The notes beneath the pieces are model-generated. The model made no database searches. It was not told the DNA's origin and saw only the letters and a list, made by a program, of their open reading frames with translations. The position numbers were made by a program, and so were the translations under genes. Shown piece by piece: positions 36,022 to 43,943 of a stretch of DNA of 64,000 nucleotides (within the stretch, counting starts at the first letter, position 1; the number at the start of each line of letters is the position of its first letter). The DNA is from Sva-07 sp963717385 (GTDB taxonomy: Bacteria > Actinomycetota > Acidimicrobiia > Acidimicrobiales > Ilumatobacteraceae), in the NCBI GenBank assembly GCA_963717385.1, contig CAVQWE010000006.1, positions 434,001 to 498,000 on the forward strand, given 5' to 3'.

Positions 36022-37257
36022 GTGAACGAGCCGATCCAACAGCGCCAAGTTCTCTGCGCCGATGTCGTCATCGTTGGCCTCGGCCCCGCAGGAAGCGCAG
36101 CGGCGATCGAACTGCGTCGCTCCGGCAGATCGGTGGTCGCCATCGACAAGGCAGTCTTTCCTCGCGACAAGTGCTGCGGCGACGGATTGACCACGTTGGG
36201 GCTGCGAGAACTCGAACACCTCGGTCTCGATCGGGGCACGATCCCGGACTGGTTCGAAGTCGGCGGTGCAGCGATCCGTTCGCCAAGTGGTCGCGAGGTC
36301 TTCGTGCCCTTGCCGTCGACCGGGAGCTACGCCGCGGTCGCCCCTCGACTCCAGCTCGACGATGCGCTCGTGCGTCTCGCTCGCGAGCTCGGCGCCGACA
36401 TCCGCGATGGTCATGGATTCGAACGAATCGACGAGCACGACGATCACGTCACCGTGTACGCCGACGGCCTCGCGATCGACACCCGCTACGTCGTCGCCGC
36501 CGATGGCATGTGGAGCCCGGTTCGCAAGGCGGTCGGCGCAAACGAGAGCGGATACCTGGGCGAATGGCACGGATTTCGCCAGTACGCCAACGGTGTCACC
36601 GGATCGGCGGCACAGCAACTCCATGTGTGGTTCGAGCCCGACCTGGTGCCCGGCTATGCGTGGTCGTTCCCGCTTCCGGGTGGCCGGGCCAACATCGGGT
36701 TCGGTGTGTTGCGCGATGGCAGCCGTCGCATCCAGGACATGAAGCAACTGTGGACCGATCTGCTCGCACGGCCCCATGTCGTCGAAGCCCTCGGTGTCGG
36801 CTTCGAGCTCGAGGATCGCCACACCGCCTGGCCGATTCCGGCCCGGGTCGACGAGGCGACACTGTCCAAGGGTCGTGTCCTGTTCACCGGCGACGCGGCC
36901 ATGGCCACCGATGTGATGACCGGCGAAGGCATCGGTCAGGCACTGCTCACCGGCCGGCTCGCCGCCGAGGCGATCATCGCCGCCGGCGCGCTGCAGCCCA
37001 CCGACGCTGCGGCGATCTATCGAGCCGAGGTCGCCCACCACCTGTTCGCCGACCACAAGATGTCTCGTGCGTTGGGATCGGTACTCACCACGTCGTGGGG
37101 CGCGCGTGGTGCGATCAGGGTCGTCGCTGCGAGCGGCGACTGGGGCCGACGGAATTTCGCCCGCTGGATGTTCGAAGACGAACCACGCGCCGTCGCGCTC
37201 ACACCCAGCCGCTGGCATCGTCACTTCCTCGACCAGCCAGGCGCCTGGGTGAGCTGA
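36022..37257 (+). CDS. Geranylgeranyl reductase family FAD-dependent oxidoreductase
   Basis: The 411-aa flavoprotein has the FAD motif DVVIVGLGPAGSAAAIEL near residues 14-31, the PRDKCCGDGLTTLGL motif characteristic of geranylgeranyl reductases, and a second FAD motif GRVLFTGDAAMATDVMTGEG. In actinobacteria such enzymes reduce double bonds of menaquinone or polyprenyl chains, or act on related lipids. Substrate is not determinable here. It diverges from the SDR/MaoC pair and converges with an acetyltransferase gene. Confidence 0.9.
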   Translation: MNEPIQQRQVLCADVVIVGLGPAGSAAAIELRRSGRSVVAIDKAVFPRDKCCGDGLTTLGLRELEHLGLDRGTIPDWFEVGGAAIRSPSGREVFVPLPSTGSYAAVAPRLQLDDALVRLARELGADIRDGHGFERIDEHDDHVTVYADGLAIDTRYVVAADGMWSPVRKAVGANESGYLGEWHGFRQYANGVTGSAAQQLHVWFEPDLVPGYAWSFPLPGGRANIGFGVLRDGSRRIQDMKQLWTDLLARPHVVEALGVGFELEDRHTAWPIPARVDEATLSKGRVLFTGDAAMATDVMTGEGIGQALLTGRLAAEAIIAAGALQPTDAAAIYRAEVAHHLFADHKMSRALGSVLTTSWGARGAIRVVAASGDWGRRNFARWMFEDEPRAVALTPSRWHRHFLDQPGAWVS

Positions 37258-37258
37258 G

Positions 37259-37281
37259 GGTGAGCTGAGGTTCAGCTCACC
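37259..37281. terminator. Compact palindrome at two convergent stop codons
   Basis: GGTGAGCTG and CAGCTCACC form a 9-bp stem with a 5-nt loop in the 14-bp gap between the flavoprotein and acetyltransferase stops. It contains the acetyltransferase TGA. Bidirectional termination is plausible. Confidence 0.5.
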
Positions 37282-38270
37282 GGCTTCGTGTAGACGGCCA
37301 CGTACGACTGGAGTTCGAAGCCGAGCGAGGTGTACAGCTGGAACGCACCACCCGGGTTGTTCGTGTCGACGCTCAGGCTGGCCTCGGACAGCCCCCGGTC
37401 GTGCAGTTCCTGCAGGCTCATTGCGAGCAGCGCGCCGGCGATCCCACGATTGCGCCAGTCGCGGTGCGTCGAGATGTACTCGGTGTACCCACGCAGACGC
37501 CCACGTGCCTCGTTCTCGTCGGTGTTGATGTAGGTCTTGACTTGTCCCACGACAGCGTCGCCGGCCCACGCGATCTTCCAGAGCGAGGTGTCGCGATACG
37601 GATGCTCGACGAACCCGGTGAAGTCGGCGTCGACCGCCTCTCGAAAGTCCCACTCGTCGCGGAACGCCTCCCAATGGGCGTCGAAGATCGGACGAAGGTG
37701 CTCGGGATGCACGTCGCGCAGCTCGACTCCTTCGGGCAGGGTCCGTCGAGGAATGTCGTCGAGGTCCGCCCGAACCAGCGACGCCTCCCACTCGGTTGCG
37801 ACGTAGCCGACGCCTTCGAGCCATGCAGCCTCGCCGGTCGCGTCGAGTCCCGGGCCGGGGTGATGCGCGTTCATCCGAAAGCGGGCATGGGCGACAGCGC
37901 GACCGGCTGACTCCAGGTGCATCTCGCACCCCGAGACGATCGCGGTCCACAGCGCTGCATCGAGGTGCTCCGGCACCACCCGAGCGAGAACGATGCACTC
38001 TCGACCTTCACGTTCGAGATCTTCCACGATCGTGCGGACGTATCCGACGACCGCCCCGTCGACCTCGATCAGCGCGATGTCGAGATCCGGGTCGCAGCCA
38101 TGGAGGTTGGCGTAGGCGAGATCGACCTGCCCCAACGTCGGCGGTTCCGTGTCGCCGTTCGCAGCCACGTAGGCCGTGCCCACCTCCACGATCGCTCGAT
38201 GGTCGACCGGTCCACGATACGGCCGGGCCACGAACGGATCGGGAAGCTGAAGACGATCAGCAAGATGCAC
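37272..38270 (-). CDS. Two-domain GNAT acetyltransferase
   Basis: The 332-aa protein has two GNAT folds: residues about 10-160 (IALIEVDGAVVGYVRTI) and about 175-330, where the acetyl-CoA loop reads HRDWRNRGIAGALLAMSLQ and SVDTNNPGGAFQLYTSLGFE. The layout is like mycothiol synthase MshD, although no MshD-specific feature is seen and many other tandem GNATs exist. The GTG at 38270 is chosen because TAGGTT ends 7 nt before it; a TTG three codons upstream overlaps that box. Confidence 0.82.
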   Translation of the reverse strand: MHLADRLQLPDPFVARPYRGPVDHRAIVEVGTAYVAANGDTEPPTLGQVDLAYANLHGCDPDLDIALIEVDGAVVGYVRTIVEDLEREGRECIVLARVVPEHLDAALWTAIVSGCEMHLESAGRAVAHARFRMNAHHPGPGLDATGEAAWLEGVGYVATEWEASLVRADLDDIPRRTLPEGVELRDVHPEHLRPIFDAHWEAFRDEWDFREAVDADFTGFVEHPYRDTSLWKIAWAGDAVVGQVKTYINTDENEARGRLRGYTEYISTHRDWRNRGIAGALLAMSLQELHDRGLSEASLSVDTNNPGGAFQLYTSLGFELQSYVAVYTKPVS

Positions 38271-38277
38271 GCTCGAC

Positions 38278-38283
38278 AACCTA
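38278..38283 (-). promoter_or_regulatory. putative leaderless -10 box
   Basis: TAGGTT on the minus strand ends 7 nt before the acetyltransferase GTG at 38270. Confidence 0.5.
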
Positions 38284-38363
38284 CGCCTCGCTGCATACGG
38301 CCGACATCGGTTGCCAGCATCACGCCTGGCGCGGGTTCTCGTTGCGAAATTCGATCGAGGGGC

Positions 38364-38651
38364 TCAGCAGCGGGGGTCGTGAGGCGGCGGAGCCCAGAAG
38401 TCGACGTCGGCGACACGGCCGGTGATGCCATCGATGTCGATGTCCTCCGGGTCTCCCGGCGCCTCGGAAACGATCACGATGTCGTCGTCTTTCGGTGGAC
38501 CCTCGTAGACGTCGCGGATGCCGAGCATCGCGCCAGCGGCCGCTGCGCCGAGCACACCGCCCTTGCGGCGGCCGGCCTCGATCATCGAGAGACGACGGGC
38601 GGCGATGGCCTCCTCGGCCTCGTCGATTCCGGAGTCGAACTGATCGGCCAC
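38364..38651 (-). CDS. Hypothetical acidic small protein
   Basis: The 95-aa product starts MADQFDSGIDEAEEAIAARR from the GTG at 38651. A short glycine/alanine patch (GGVLGAAAAGAMLGI) follows, then an acidic C-terminus (DDDIVIVSEAPGDPEDIDID). I recognise no family. The start is supported by TACTCT ending 6 nt upstream. It diverges from the moxR gene with an 80-bp shared promoter region. Confidence 0.65.
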   Translation of the reverse strand: MADQFDSGIDEAEEAIAARRLSMIEAGRRKGGVLGAAAAGAMLGIRDVYEGPPKDDDIVIVSEAPGDPEDIDIDGITGRVADVDFWAPPPHDPRC

Positions 38652-38657
38652 GGAGTC

Positions 38658-38663
38658 AGAGTA
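38658..38663 (-). promoter_or_regulatory. putative leaderless -10 box
   Basis: TACTCT on the minus strand ends 6 nt before the GTG at 38651. Confidence 0.45.
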
Positions 38664-38716
38664 CGAGAAGTCGGTGAGAGATGCCCCGCCGCAGCCGTCG
38701 ATTGCCCGAGCAGCGC

Positions 38717-38722
38717 TACCGT
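38717..38722 (+). promoter_or_regulatory. putative leaderless -10 box of the moxR operon
   Basis: TACCGT ends 9 nt before the moxR-type ATG at 38732; no ribosome binding site. Confidence 0.45.
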
Positions 38723-38731
38723 CGTCGGGCA

Positions 38732-39823
38732 ATGACCGACAGCGACCAGCCCCTCGATCATCTCGGCGCGCCCGTGTCCACCGGCGGCAGCCCCTCGAGC
38801 CCGACCGCTGCGCTCGACGACCGACAGACCGCCGAGACGTTCGAGAAGATCTTCTTCGAACTCCGCAAGGTGATGGTCGGCCAGACGCGTCTCCTCGAAC
38901 GGCTGCTGGTCGGCGTCCTCTGCCGCGGTCACTGCCTGCTCGAGTCGGTTCCCGGACTCGCGAAGACGCTCGCCGCCGAAACCCTTGCCGATGTCGTGGG
39001 CGGCTCGTTCGCCCGGATCCAGTTCACCCCCGACCTGCTCCCGTCCGACATCACCGGCACCCGCATCTACCGGGGCAGCAGCGAAACCTTCGACGTCGAA
39101 TTCGGGCCGGTGTTCGTGAACTTCCTGCTGACCGACGAGATCAACCGGGCACCAGCGAAGGTGCAGTCGGCTCTGCTCGAGGTCATGGCCGAGCAGCAGG
39201 TCACCATCGGCGGCATCACCCACGCGGTACCGAACCCGTTCTTCGTGGTCGCCACCCAGAACCCGATCGAATCCGAAGGCGTCTACCAACTGCCCGACGC
39301 CCAGCGAGACCGGTTCATGATGAAGATCGTCCTCGACTACCCCACGCCCGACGAGGAACTCACGATCATCGATCGGATGAGCATCACCGCACCGATTCCG
39401 CAGCAGGTCATCTCACTCGACGAACTGATCGCCCTGCAGCAGCGTGCCGACACCGTGTTCGTCGATCGATCGGTGTCGCAGTACGCCGTCGATCTGGTGC
39501 AGTGCACTCGCGACCCCGCACGTTTCGGTCTGGGTGACCTGTCGACGGTGATCGGCCTCGGCGCCAGCCCCCGGGCGTCGCTGAACCTGGTGCGCGGCGC
39601 CCGGGCATTGGCGATGATGCGCGGCCGCTCGTACACGACGCCGCAGGATGTGTTCGACCTGGCACCTGAGATCCTGCGCCACCGACTGTTGCTCACCTAC
39701 GACGCGCTTGCACGCGACATCACCACCGACCACGTCGTCCAGCGGATCCTGGCAACCGTGCCGGCGACGTGGGTGTCGCCGAAGCCGAACGATGCGTTCG
39801 GGGCAGGCACGCCGAGGAACTGA
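38732..39823 (+). CDS. MoxR family AAA ATPase
   Basis: A 363-aa MoxR-type AAA+ ATPase, a chaperone thought to activate VWA-domain partners. It has Walker A ESVPGLAKTLAAE (residues 71-83), Walker B FLLTDEINRAPAKVQSALLE, FVVATQNPIESEGVYQLPDA (sensor 1) and DRFMMKIVLDYP. The C-terminal lid has GLGASPRASLNLVRGARALA. The DUF58 and VWA genes follow in one operon, the standard MoxR-DUF58-VWA arrangement. Confidence 0.93.
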   Translation: MTDSDQPLDHLGAPVSTGGSPSSPTAALDDRQTAETFEKIFFELRKVMVGQTRLLERLLVGVLCRGHCLLESVPGLAKTLAAETLADVVGGSFARIQFTPDLLPSDITGTRIYRGSSETFDVEFGPVFVNFLLTDEINRAPAKVQSALLEVMAEQQVTIGGITHAVPNPFFVVATQNPIESEGVYQLPDAQRDRFMMKIVLDYPTPDEELTIIDRMSITAPIPQQVISLDELIALQQRADTVFVDRSVSQYAVDLVQCTRDPARFGLGDLSTVIGLGASPRASLNLVRGARALAMMRGRSYTTPQDVFDLAPEILRHRLLLTYDALARDITTDHVVQRILATVPATWVSPKPNDAFGAGTPRN

Positions 39824-39825
39824 CC

Positions 39826-40839
39826 GTGGCATCCCTGGGTCCGGCGAGTGTGTCGCCCGCTGCCGCCGCCACGGCGTCTGGGTTCGGCGACCCGTCGAAC
39901 GCGCAAGGTGCATCCGGCACCGGATGGGCGTCTGGCCCGCCAACCGAGACCGTCGCCGAGTTGCTGCGCACGCTCGAACTCACGATCACCGGCCGCCTCG
40001 ACGGCGTGCTGCACGGCCACTACCAGGGCCTCACGCCAGGACACGGCTCCGAGCCCGGTGAGTCACGTCTCTACCAGCCGGGCGACGACGTCCGGCGGAT
40101 CGACTGGAACATCACTGCCCGCACACGCGAGACCCATGTGCGCGAGCAGATCGCCGACCGGGACCTCACCGCCTGGCTCGTCGTCGATGTGTCAGCCACC
40201 ATGCAGTTCGGCACGGTCACCAACGACAAGGCCCAGGTCGCCACTGCGGCGGCGGCGTGCATCGGTTTCCTGACGGCCCGAAACCAGAACCGCCTCGGGG
40301 CGGTGTTGGTCGCTGGGCCGTCGATCCATGTCGTGCCACCACGCTCGGGCTCGAACCAGGTTCGCGCCGTGCTGTCGCTGCTCAGCGCTCCACCAGCGTC
40401 GGAGGGCCTCGGCGCGGCTGACCTCGCAGGAGCGATCGACCGGGTGGGCGCGATCGCCACCCGTCGGGGGTTCGTGGCAGTGATCAGCGATTTCCACGGC
40501 AACGAGTGGCAGGCAGCGCTCGCCCGGCTGAGCCTGCGCCACGATCTGCTGGCAATCACCGTGCACGACCGGCGCGAGCACGATGTGCCGCCGATCGGCC
40601 TGGTCGACGTGGTCGACCCGTCGACCGGCGCCACACGCGAGGTGCGTGTGACCGCCAAGGTGCAGGAGCGGTTTGCTGCAGCTGCCGCCGAGGAACGCAA
40701 GCAGCGCGCCGACGTGCTCGGCCGTTCACGAGCCGATGTGATCGAGTTGTCGACCGACGGCGACTGGCTCGGCGAGATCGTGCAACACACGCAACGCCGC
40801 CGGGTCCAGGCGGTTCGTGGGGACGGGATCGGCCGATGA
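39826..40839 (+). CDS. DUF58 domain protein
   Basis: The 337-aa protein has an Ala/Ser-rich N-terminus, then the DUF58 hallmark SRLYQPGDDVRRIDWNITAR followed by a VWA-like fold (WLVVDVSATMQFGTV with a degenerate MIDAS, and GFVAVISDFHGNEW). The GTG at 39826 is 2 nt after the moxR stop; homology does not extend further upstream. DUF58 proteins work with MoxR ATPases at the membrane. Function in this organism is not known. Confidence 0.88.
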   Translation: MASLGPASVSPAAAATASGFGDPSNAQGASGTGWASGPPTETVAELLRTLELTITGRLDGVLHGHYQGLTPGHGSEPGESRLYQPGDDVRRIDWNITARTRETHVREQIADRDLTAWLVVDVSATMQFGTVTNDKAQVATAAAACIGFLTARNQNRLGAVLVAGPSIHVVPPRSGSNQVRAVLSLLSAPPASEGLGAADLAGAIDRVGAIATRRGFVAVISDFHGNEWQAALARLSLRHDLLAITVHDRREHDVPPIGLVDVVDPSTGATREVRVTAKVQERFAAAAAEERKQRADVLGRSRADVIELSTDGDWLGEIVQHTQRRRVQAVRGDGIGR

Positions 40840-41816
40840 GTACCGACTTCCTCGCTCCGGGCCGCCTCTGGCTCCTGCTGCTGGTCGTCGGACTCGCAGT
40901 GCTGTACGTCGTGGTGCTGCGCTGGCGGCGAGCCGCAACAGTTCGCTTCACCCAAGTCGACCTGCTCGACAAGGTGGCACCACAGCGTCCGAAATGGCGT
41001 CGCCATGTCGTCGCCGGACTCCAACTGCTCGGCCTCACCTTCGCCGTGGTCGCGGTCGCACGGCCGGTCGATCGCACCACCGAGAACACCACCACCGAGG
41101 GACGCATTCTGGTGCTGTTCGACGTGTCGCTGTCGATGATGGCCGACGATGTCGAACCCCGCCGCTTCGAAGCGGCCCAGCAGGCAGCACGAGATTTCGT
41201 CGACCTCGTCGACCCAGGTGTCGAGGTCGGCCTCATCGGCTTCTCGGGCTCGGTCGCAGTCGACGTCGACCCGACGCTCGACCGGGCCACGATGTTGCGC
41301 GGTATCGACAATCTCGAACTGGCTGAGTCCACGGCGATCGGTGATGCGCTGTCGGCCGGCACACGGCTGCTCGTCAACTCGGCCGACCCGGACGACGACT
41401 CCGAACTCCCACCAGGCGTGATGGTGCTGTTGAGCGACGGTGAGACCACGGTCGGGCGGCTCACCTCCGACGGTGCAGCCGAGGCCGCCGATGCGGGGAT
41501 CCCGGTGTACACGATCGCGTTCGGTACCGAGGGCGGGACGATCCAGGATCCGGAGACCGGCGACATCGTTCCGGTTCCGGTGCGCCCAGCCGACCTCGAA
41601 CTGGTCGCTGAAACCACCGGCGGCGAGGCGTTCGAAGCCCGCACCGGCGACGAACTGGCGAGCGCCTACGACCAGATCGCAGAGTCACTCGGCGAAACCA
41701 TCGGCGACCCGGTGGAGATCATCAGCGAGCTCACCTGGCGCTGGGCGCTCGCAGCATTCCTGTGTCTCGGCGTCGCCTGGGCACTCAGCCTGTGGTGGCT
41801 GCGCGGCATGGTCTGA
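40836..41816 (+). CDS. VWA domain-containing membrane protein (BatA-like)
   Basis: The 326-aa protein has two N-terminal membrane helices (about 10-28 and 57-76), a von Willebrand A domain with intact MIDAS (FDVSLSM, residues 95-101, then FSGSVAV and LLSDGETTVG), and a C-terminal helix (about 305-323). This is the BatA topology of aerotolerance-type operons. The ATG overlaps the DUF58 stop by 4 bp. Metal-dependent protein binding regulated by the MoxR ATPase is the family model. Palindromic repeats follow 6 nt after the stop. Confidence 0.9.
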   Translation: MSTDFLAPGRLWLLLLVVGLAVLYVVVLRWRRAATVRFTQVDLLDKVAPQRPKWRRHVVAGLQLLGLTFAVVAVARPVDRTTENTTTEGRILVLFDVSLSMMADDVEPRRFEAAQQAARDFVDLVDPGVEVGLIGFSGSVAVDVDPTLDRATMLRGIDNLELAESTAIGDALSAGTRLLVNSADPDDDSELPPGVMVLLSDGETTVGRLTSDGAAEAADAGIPVYTIAFGTEGGTIQDPETGDIVPVPVRPADLELVAETTGGEAFEARTGDELASAYDQIAESLGETIGDPVEIISELTWRWALAAFLCLGVAWALSLWWLRGMV

Positions 41817-41822
41817 CCGATC

Positions 41823-41888
41823 GTGGTTCCCAGAGACCGGGTCTCGGGGAACCTCCGTGGTTCCCAGAGACCTGGGCGTGGGGAACTT
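41823..41888. repeat. Family C palindromes, tandem copies 2 and 3
   Basis: GTGGTTCCCAGAGACC pairs with GGTCTCGGGGAACC, followed directly by a second, partly decayed unit (GTGGTTCCCAGAGACC then GGCGTGGGGAAC). It lies 6 nt after the VWA gene stop and 6 nt after the convergent LLM gene stop, filling the 78-bp gap. Confidence 0.85.
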
Positions 41889-41894
41889 GGACGG

Positions 41895-42938
41895 TCAGAG
41901 GAGCGACTTGAGTTGTTCGACGGTCTTGACGGGATCGCCGCCGACCGGGCTCACGGACAGGTGGGTGACGCCGGCCTCTTTGTACGCGGCGAGACGCTCC
42001 TTGATGTAGCCGGCCGGCCCGACCAGGTTGGTCTTTTCGAGCATCTCGGCGGGAACTGCGGCGGCAGCCTCTTCCTTCTTGCCCTCGAGATACAGGTCTT
42101 GGATCTCGGCGGCCTCTTGGACGTAGCCGTACTTCTGACAGATCGTGTTGTAGAAGTTCTTGTCGCGAGCCCCCATACCGCCCACGTAGAGCGCCACGTT
42201 CGGCCGCGAGAAATCGAGGATCTGCGACTGCTTGTCGCCGACGAGTTCGTCGCCGATGGCCACCATGCCACCAGCCGAGATCTGCAGCGGGCCCAGTGAC
42301 GCATCACGCTCGGCCTGACCGGCCTTGAGGTCGTCGCCCCACACGGTGTGGAACTTCTCGGGATCGAAGAAGATCGGGATCCAGCCGTCGGCCAACTTCG
42401 CGGTGGCCTTCACCGACTGGCCCATCAGGCTCGCCCAGAAGATCGGCACGTTGTCGCGCACCGGATGGTTGATGAGCTTGAGCGGCTTGCCCAGCCCGGT
42501 GCCCAACCCATCGGGCAACGGCACCTGCACGGTCGGACCGTCGTAGACGACCTTCTCGCGCTTCATCGTCATGCGGCACACGTTGATGTAGTCGCGAATG
42601 CGCGGCATCGGCTTCTCGTAGGGCACACCGTGGAAGCCCTCGATCACCTGCGGGCCGGAGGCTCCGAGGCCGAGGATGAAACGGCCACCGGAGACGAAGT
42701 CGAGGCCGGCCGCGGTCTGGGCCATGCACGTGGCTGTACGTGAGAACACGTTGAGGATCGCGGAGCCGATCTCGATCGTGTCGGTCTTCGCTGCGAGGTA
42801 TCCCATCTGGGACACGGCATCGAAGCTGTACGCCTCGGGCACCCAGACGACATCGAGGCCGGCCTTTTCCAGTTCCACGACCTTCTTGACGTCGGCGTGG
42901 AAGTCGCCCGAGTAGTTGATCATCATCGACAGCTTCAT
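41895..42938 (-). CDS. LLM class F420-dependent oxidoreductase
   Basis: A 347-aa luciferase-like monooxygenase fold protein. It has KLSMMINYSGDFHADVKKVV, DVVWVPEAYSFDAVSQMGYL, GSAILNVFSRTATCMAQTAA and FILGLGASGPQVIEGFHG, typical of the F420-dependent group common in actinobacteria, where cofactor F420 reduces or oxidises small substrates. No substrate can be inferred. The ATG is supported by TAGCGT ending 8 nt upstream. Confidence 0.9.
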   Translation of the reverse strand: MKLSMMINYSGDFHADVKKVVELEKAGLDVVWVPEAYSFDAVSQMGYLAAKTDTIEIGSAILNVFSRTATCMAQTAAGLDFVSGGRFILGLGASGPQVIEGFHGVPYEKPMPRIRDYINVCRMTMKREKVVYDGPTVQVPLPDGLGTGLGKPLKLINHPVRDNVPIFWASLMGQSVKATAKLADGWIPIFFDPEKFHTVWGDDLKAGQAERDASLGPLQISAGGMVAIGDELVGDKQSQILDFSRPNVALYVGGMGARDKNFYNTICQKYGYVQEAAEIQDLYLEGKKEEAAAAVPAEMLEKTNLVGPAGYIKERLAAYKEAGVTHLSVSPVGGDPVKTVEQLKSLL

Positions 42939-42946
42939 GACGGCGA

Positions 42947-42952
42947 ACGCTA
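42947..42952 (-). promoter_or_regulatory. putative leaderless -10 box
   Basis: TAGCGT on the minus strand ends 8 nt before the LLM gene ATG at 42938. Confidence 0.5.
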
Positions 42953-43019
42953 CGTGCGGCGGTCAGGTCAGCTGCAATCGGAGCGCCGTCCCCGCTGTCC
43001 GACGACAGTGTCGGCGACC

Positions 43020-43867
43020 TCAGCCGTTGAGGTTGCCCGAACGGAAACCCTCGAGGTCGACGGTGACATACCGATAGCCGACACCCCGCACCGCTGCGAC
43101 AATCGCCGCACGTTCGTCGAACGACTCTCGGCAGATCATCGAGGTCGAGCTCTACTCGGGCGGTGTCGTCGTAGTGACGTACCCGCACCTGCGCGAAACC
43201 GAGCCGGTGCAGGGCGGCTTCCGCACGATCGACTCGTCCGAGGATTTCGACCGACACCTGTGTGCCGTACGGGATTCGACTCGCCAGGCAGGCCGCCGCA
43301 GGCTTGTCCCACGTTCGCAATCCCATTGCCTTCGATGCCGCACGCACGTCGTCTTTGGTGAACCCAGCTGTGACCATCGGGAACTCGGCACCGGCCTCGG
43401 TCGCTGCTCGCTGCCCAGGGCCGGTGATCGCCGAGATCGTCGAGGTTCACGCCGAGGACGACGGTGGCGTGCTCGGCCCGTGCGATCGGATCGACCACGT
43501 CCATCAGTTCGGCTTTGCAGTGGATAACAACGGTCGGTGTCGTTGAGCCGATATGCGGCTCGCTCCATTTCGTCGGTTTCGACGGCGAGCCAACGCAGTC
43601 CCCATTCGGCCGCCAACTCCCGACAGTCGGCTGCTTCGTCGCCGGCCAGGGACGGCGACACCGCTGTGACGGCGAGCACCCGTTCGACCCCGAGCAATCG
43701 TGGTGGCAGCCGCAGCCAGAAAGGCCGAATCGGCGCCCCCGCTGAATGCGACGACGACATGCCGCAGCCGGAAACAGCTCCACCCCAAGGGCAGCCAACT
43801 TGACGTTCAGCTCGACATCGACGAGTTCAGCGTCGACGAACGCATCGAAACCGACCGGCGTGAGCAT
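43020..43867 (-). CDS. larE: LarE-like ATP-dependent sacrificial sulfur transferase (about five frameshifts)
   Basis: Pieces of one LarE protein occur in order across three frames: MLTPVGFDAFVDAELVD, FRLRHVVVAFSGGADSAFLA (PP-loop), ERVLAVTAVSPSLAGDEAAD, then the sulfur-donor region NDTDRCY/HCKAELMDVV, VVLGVNLDDLGDHRP, FPMVTAGFTKDDVRAASKAM and RTWDKPAAACLASRIPYG, ending VGYRYVTVDLEGFRSGNLNG. Indels are near 43773, 43700, 43528, 43415 and 43120. The corrected length is about 281 aa. LarE provides sulfur for the nickel-pincer cofactor of lactate racemase-like enzymes; no larA, larB or larC lies nearby. The density of indels points to poor local sequence. Confidence 0.85.
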
Positions 43868-43943
43868 CGTCGCAGTATGCCTCGACGATGCGGCCACCGA
43901 CACGGTGTCGGCCGCGAGTCCGGCGGCGCCGCCCGAGGTCGGC

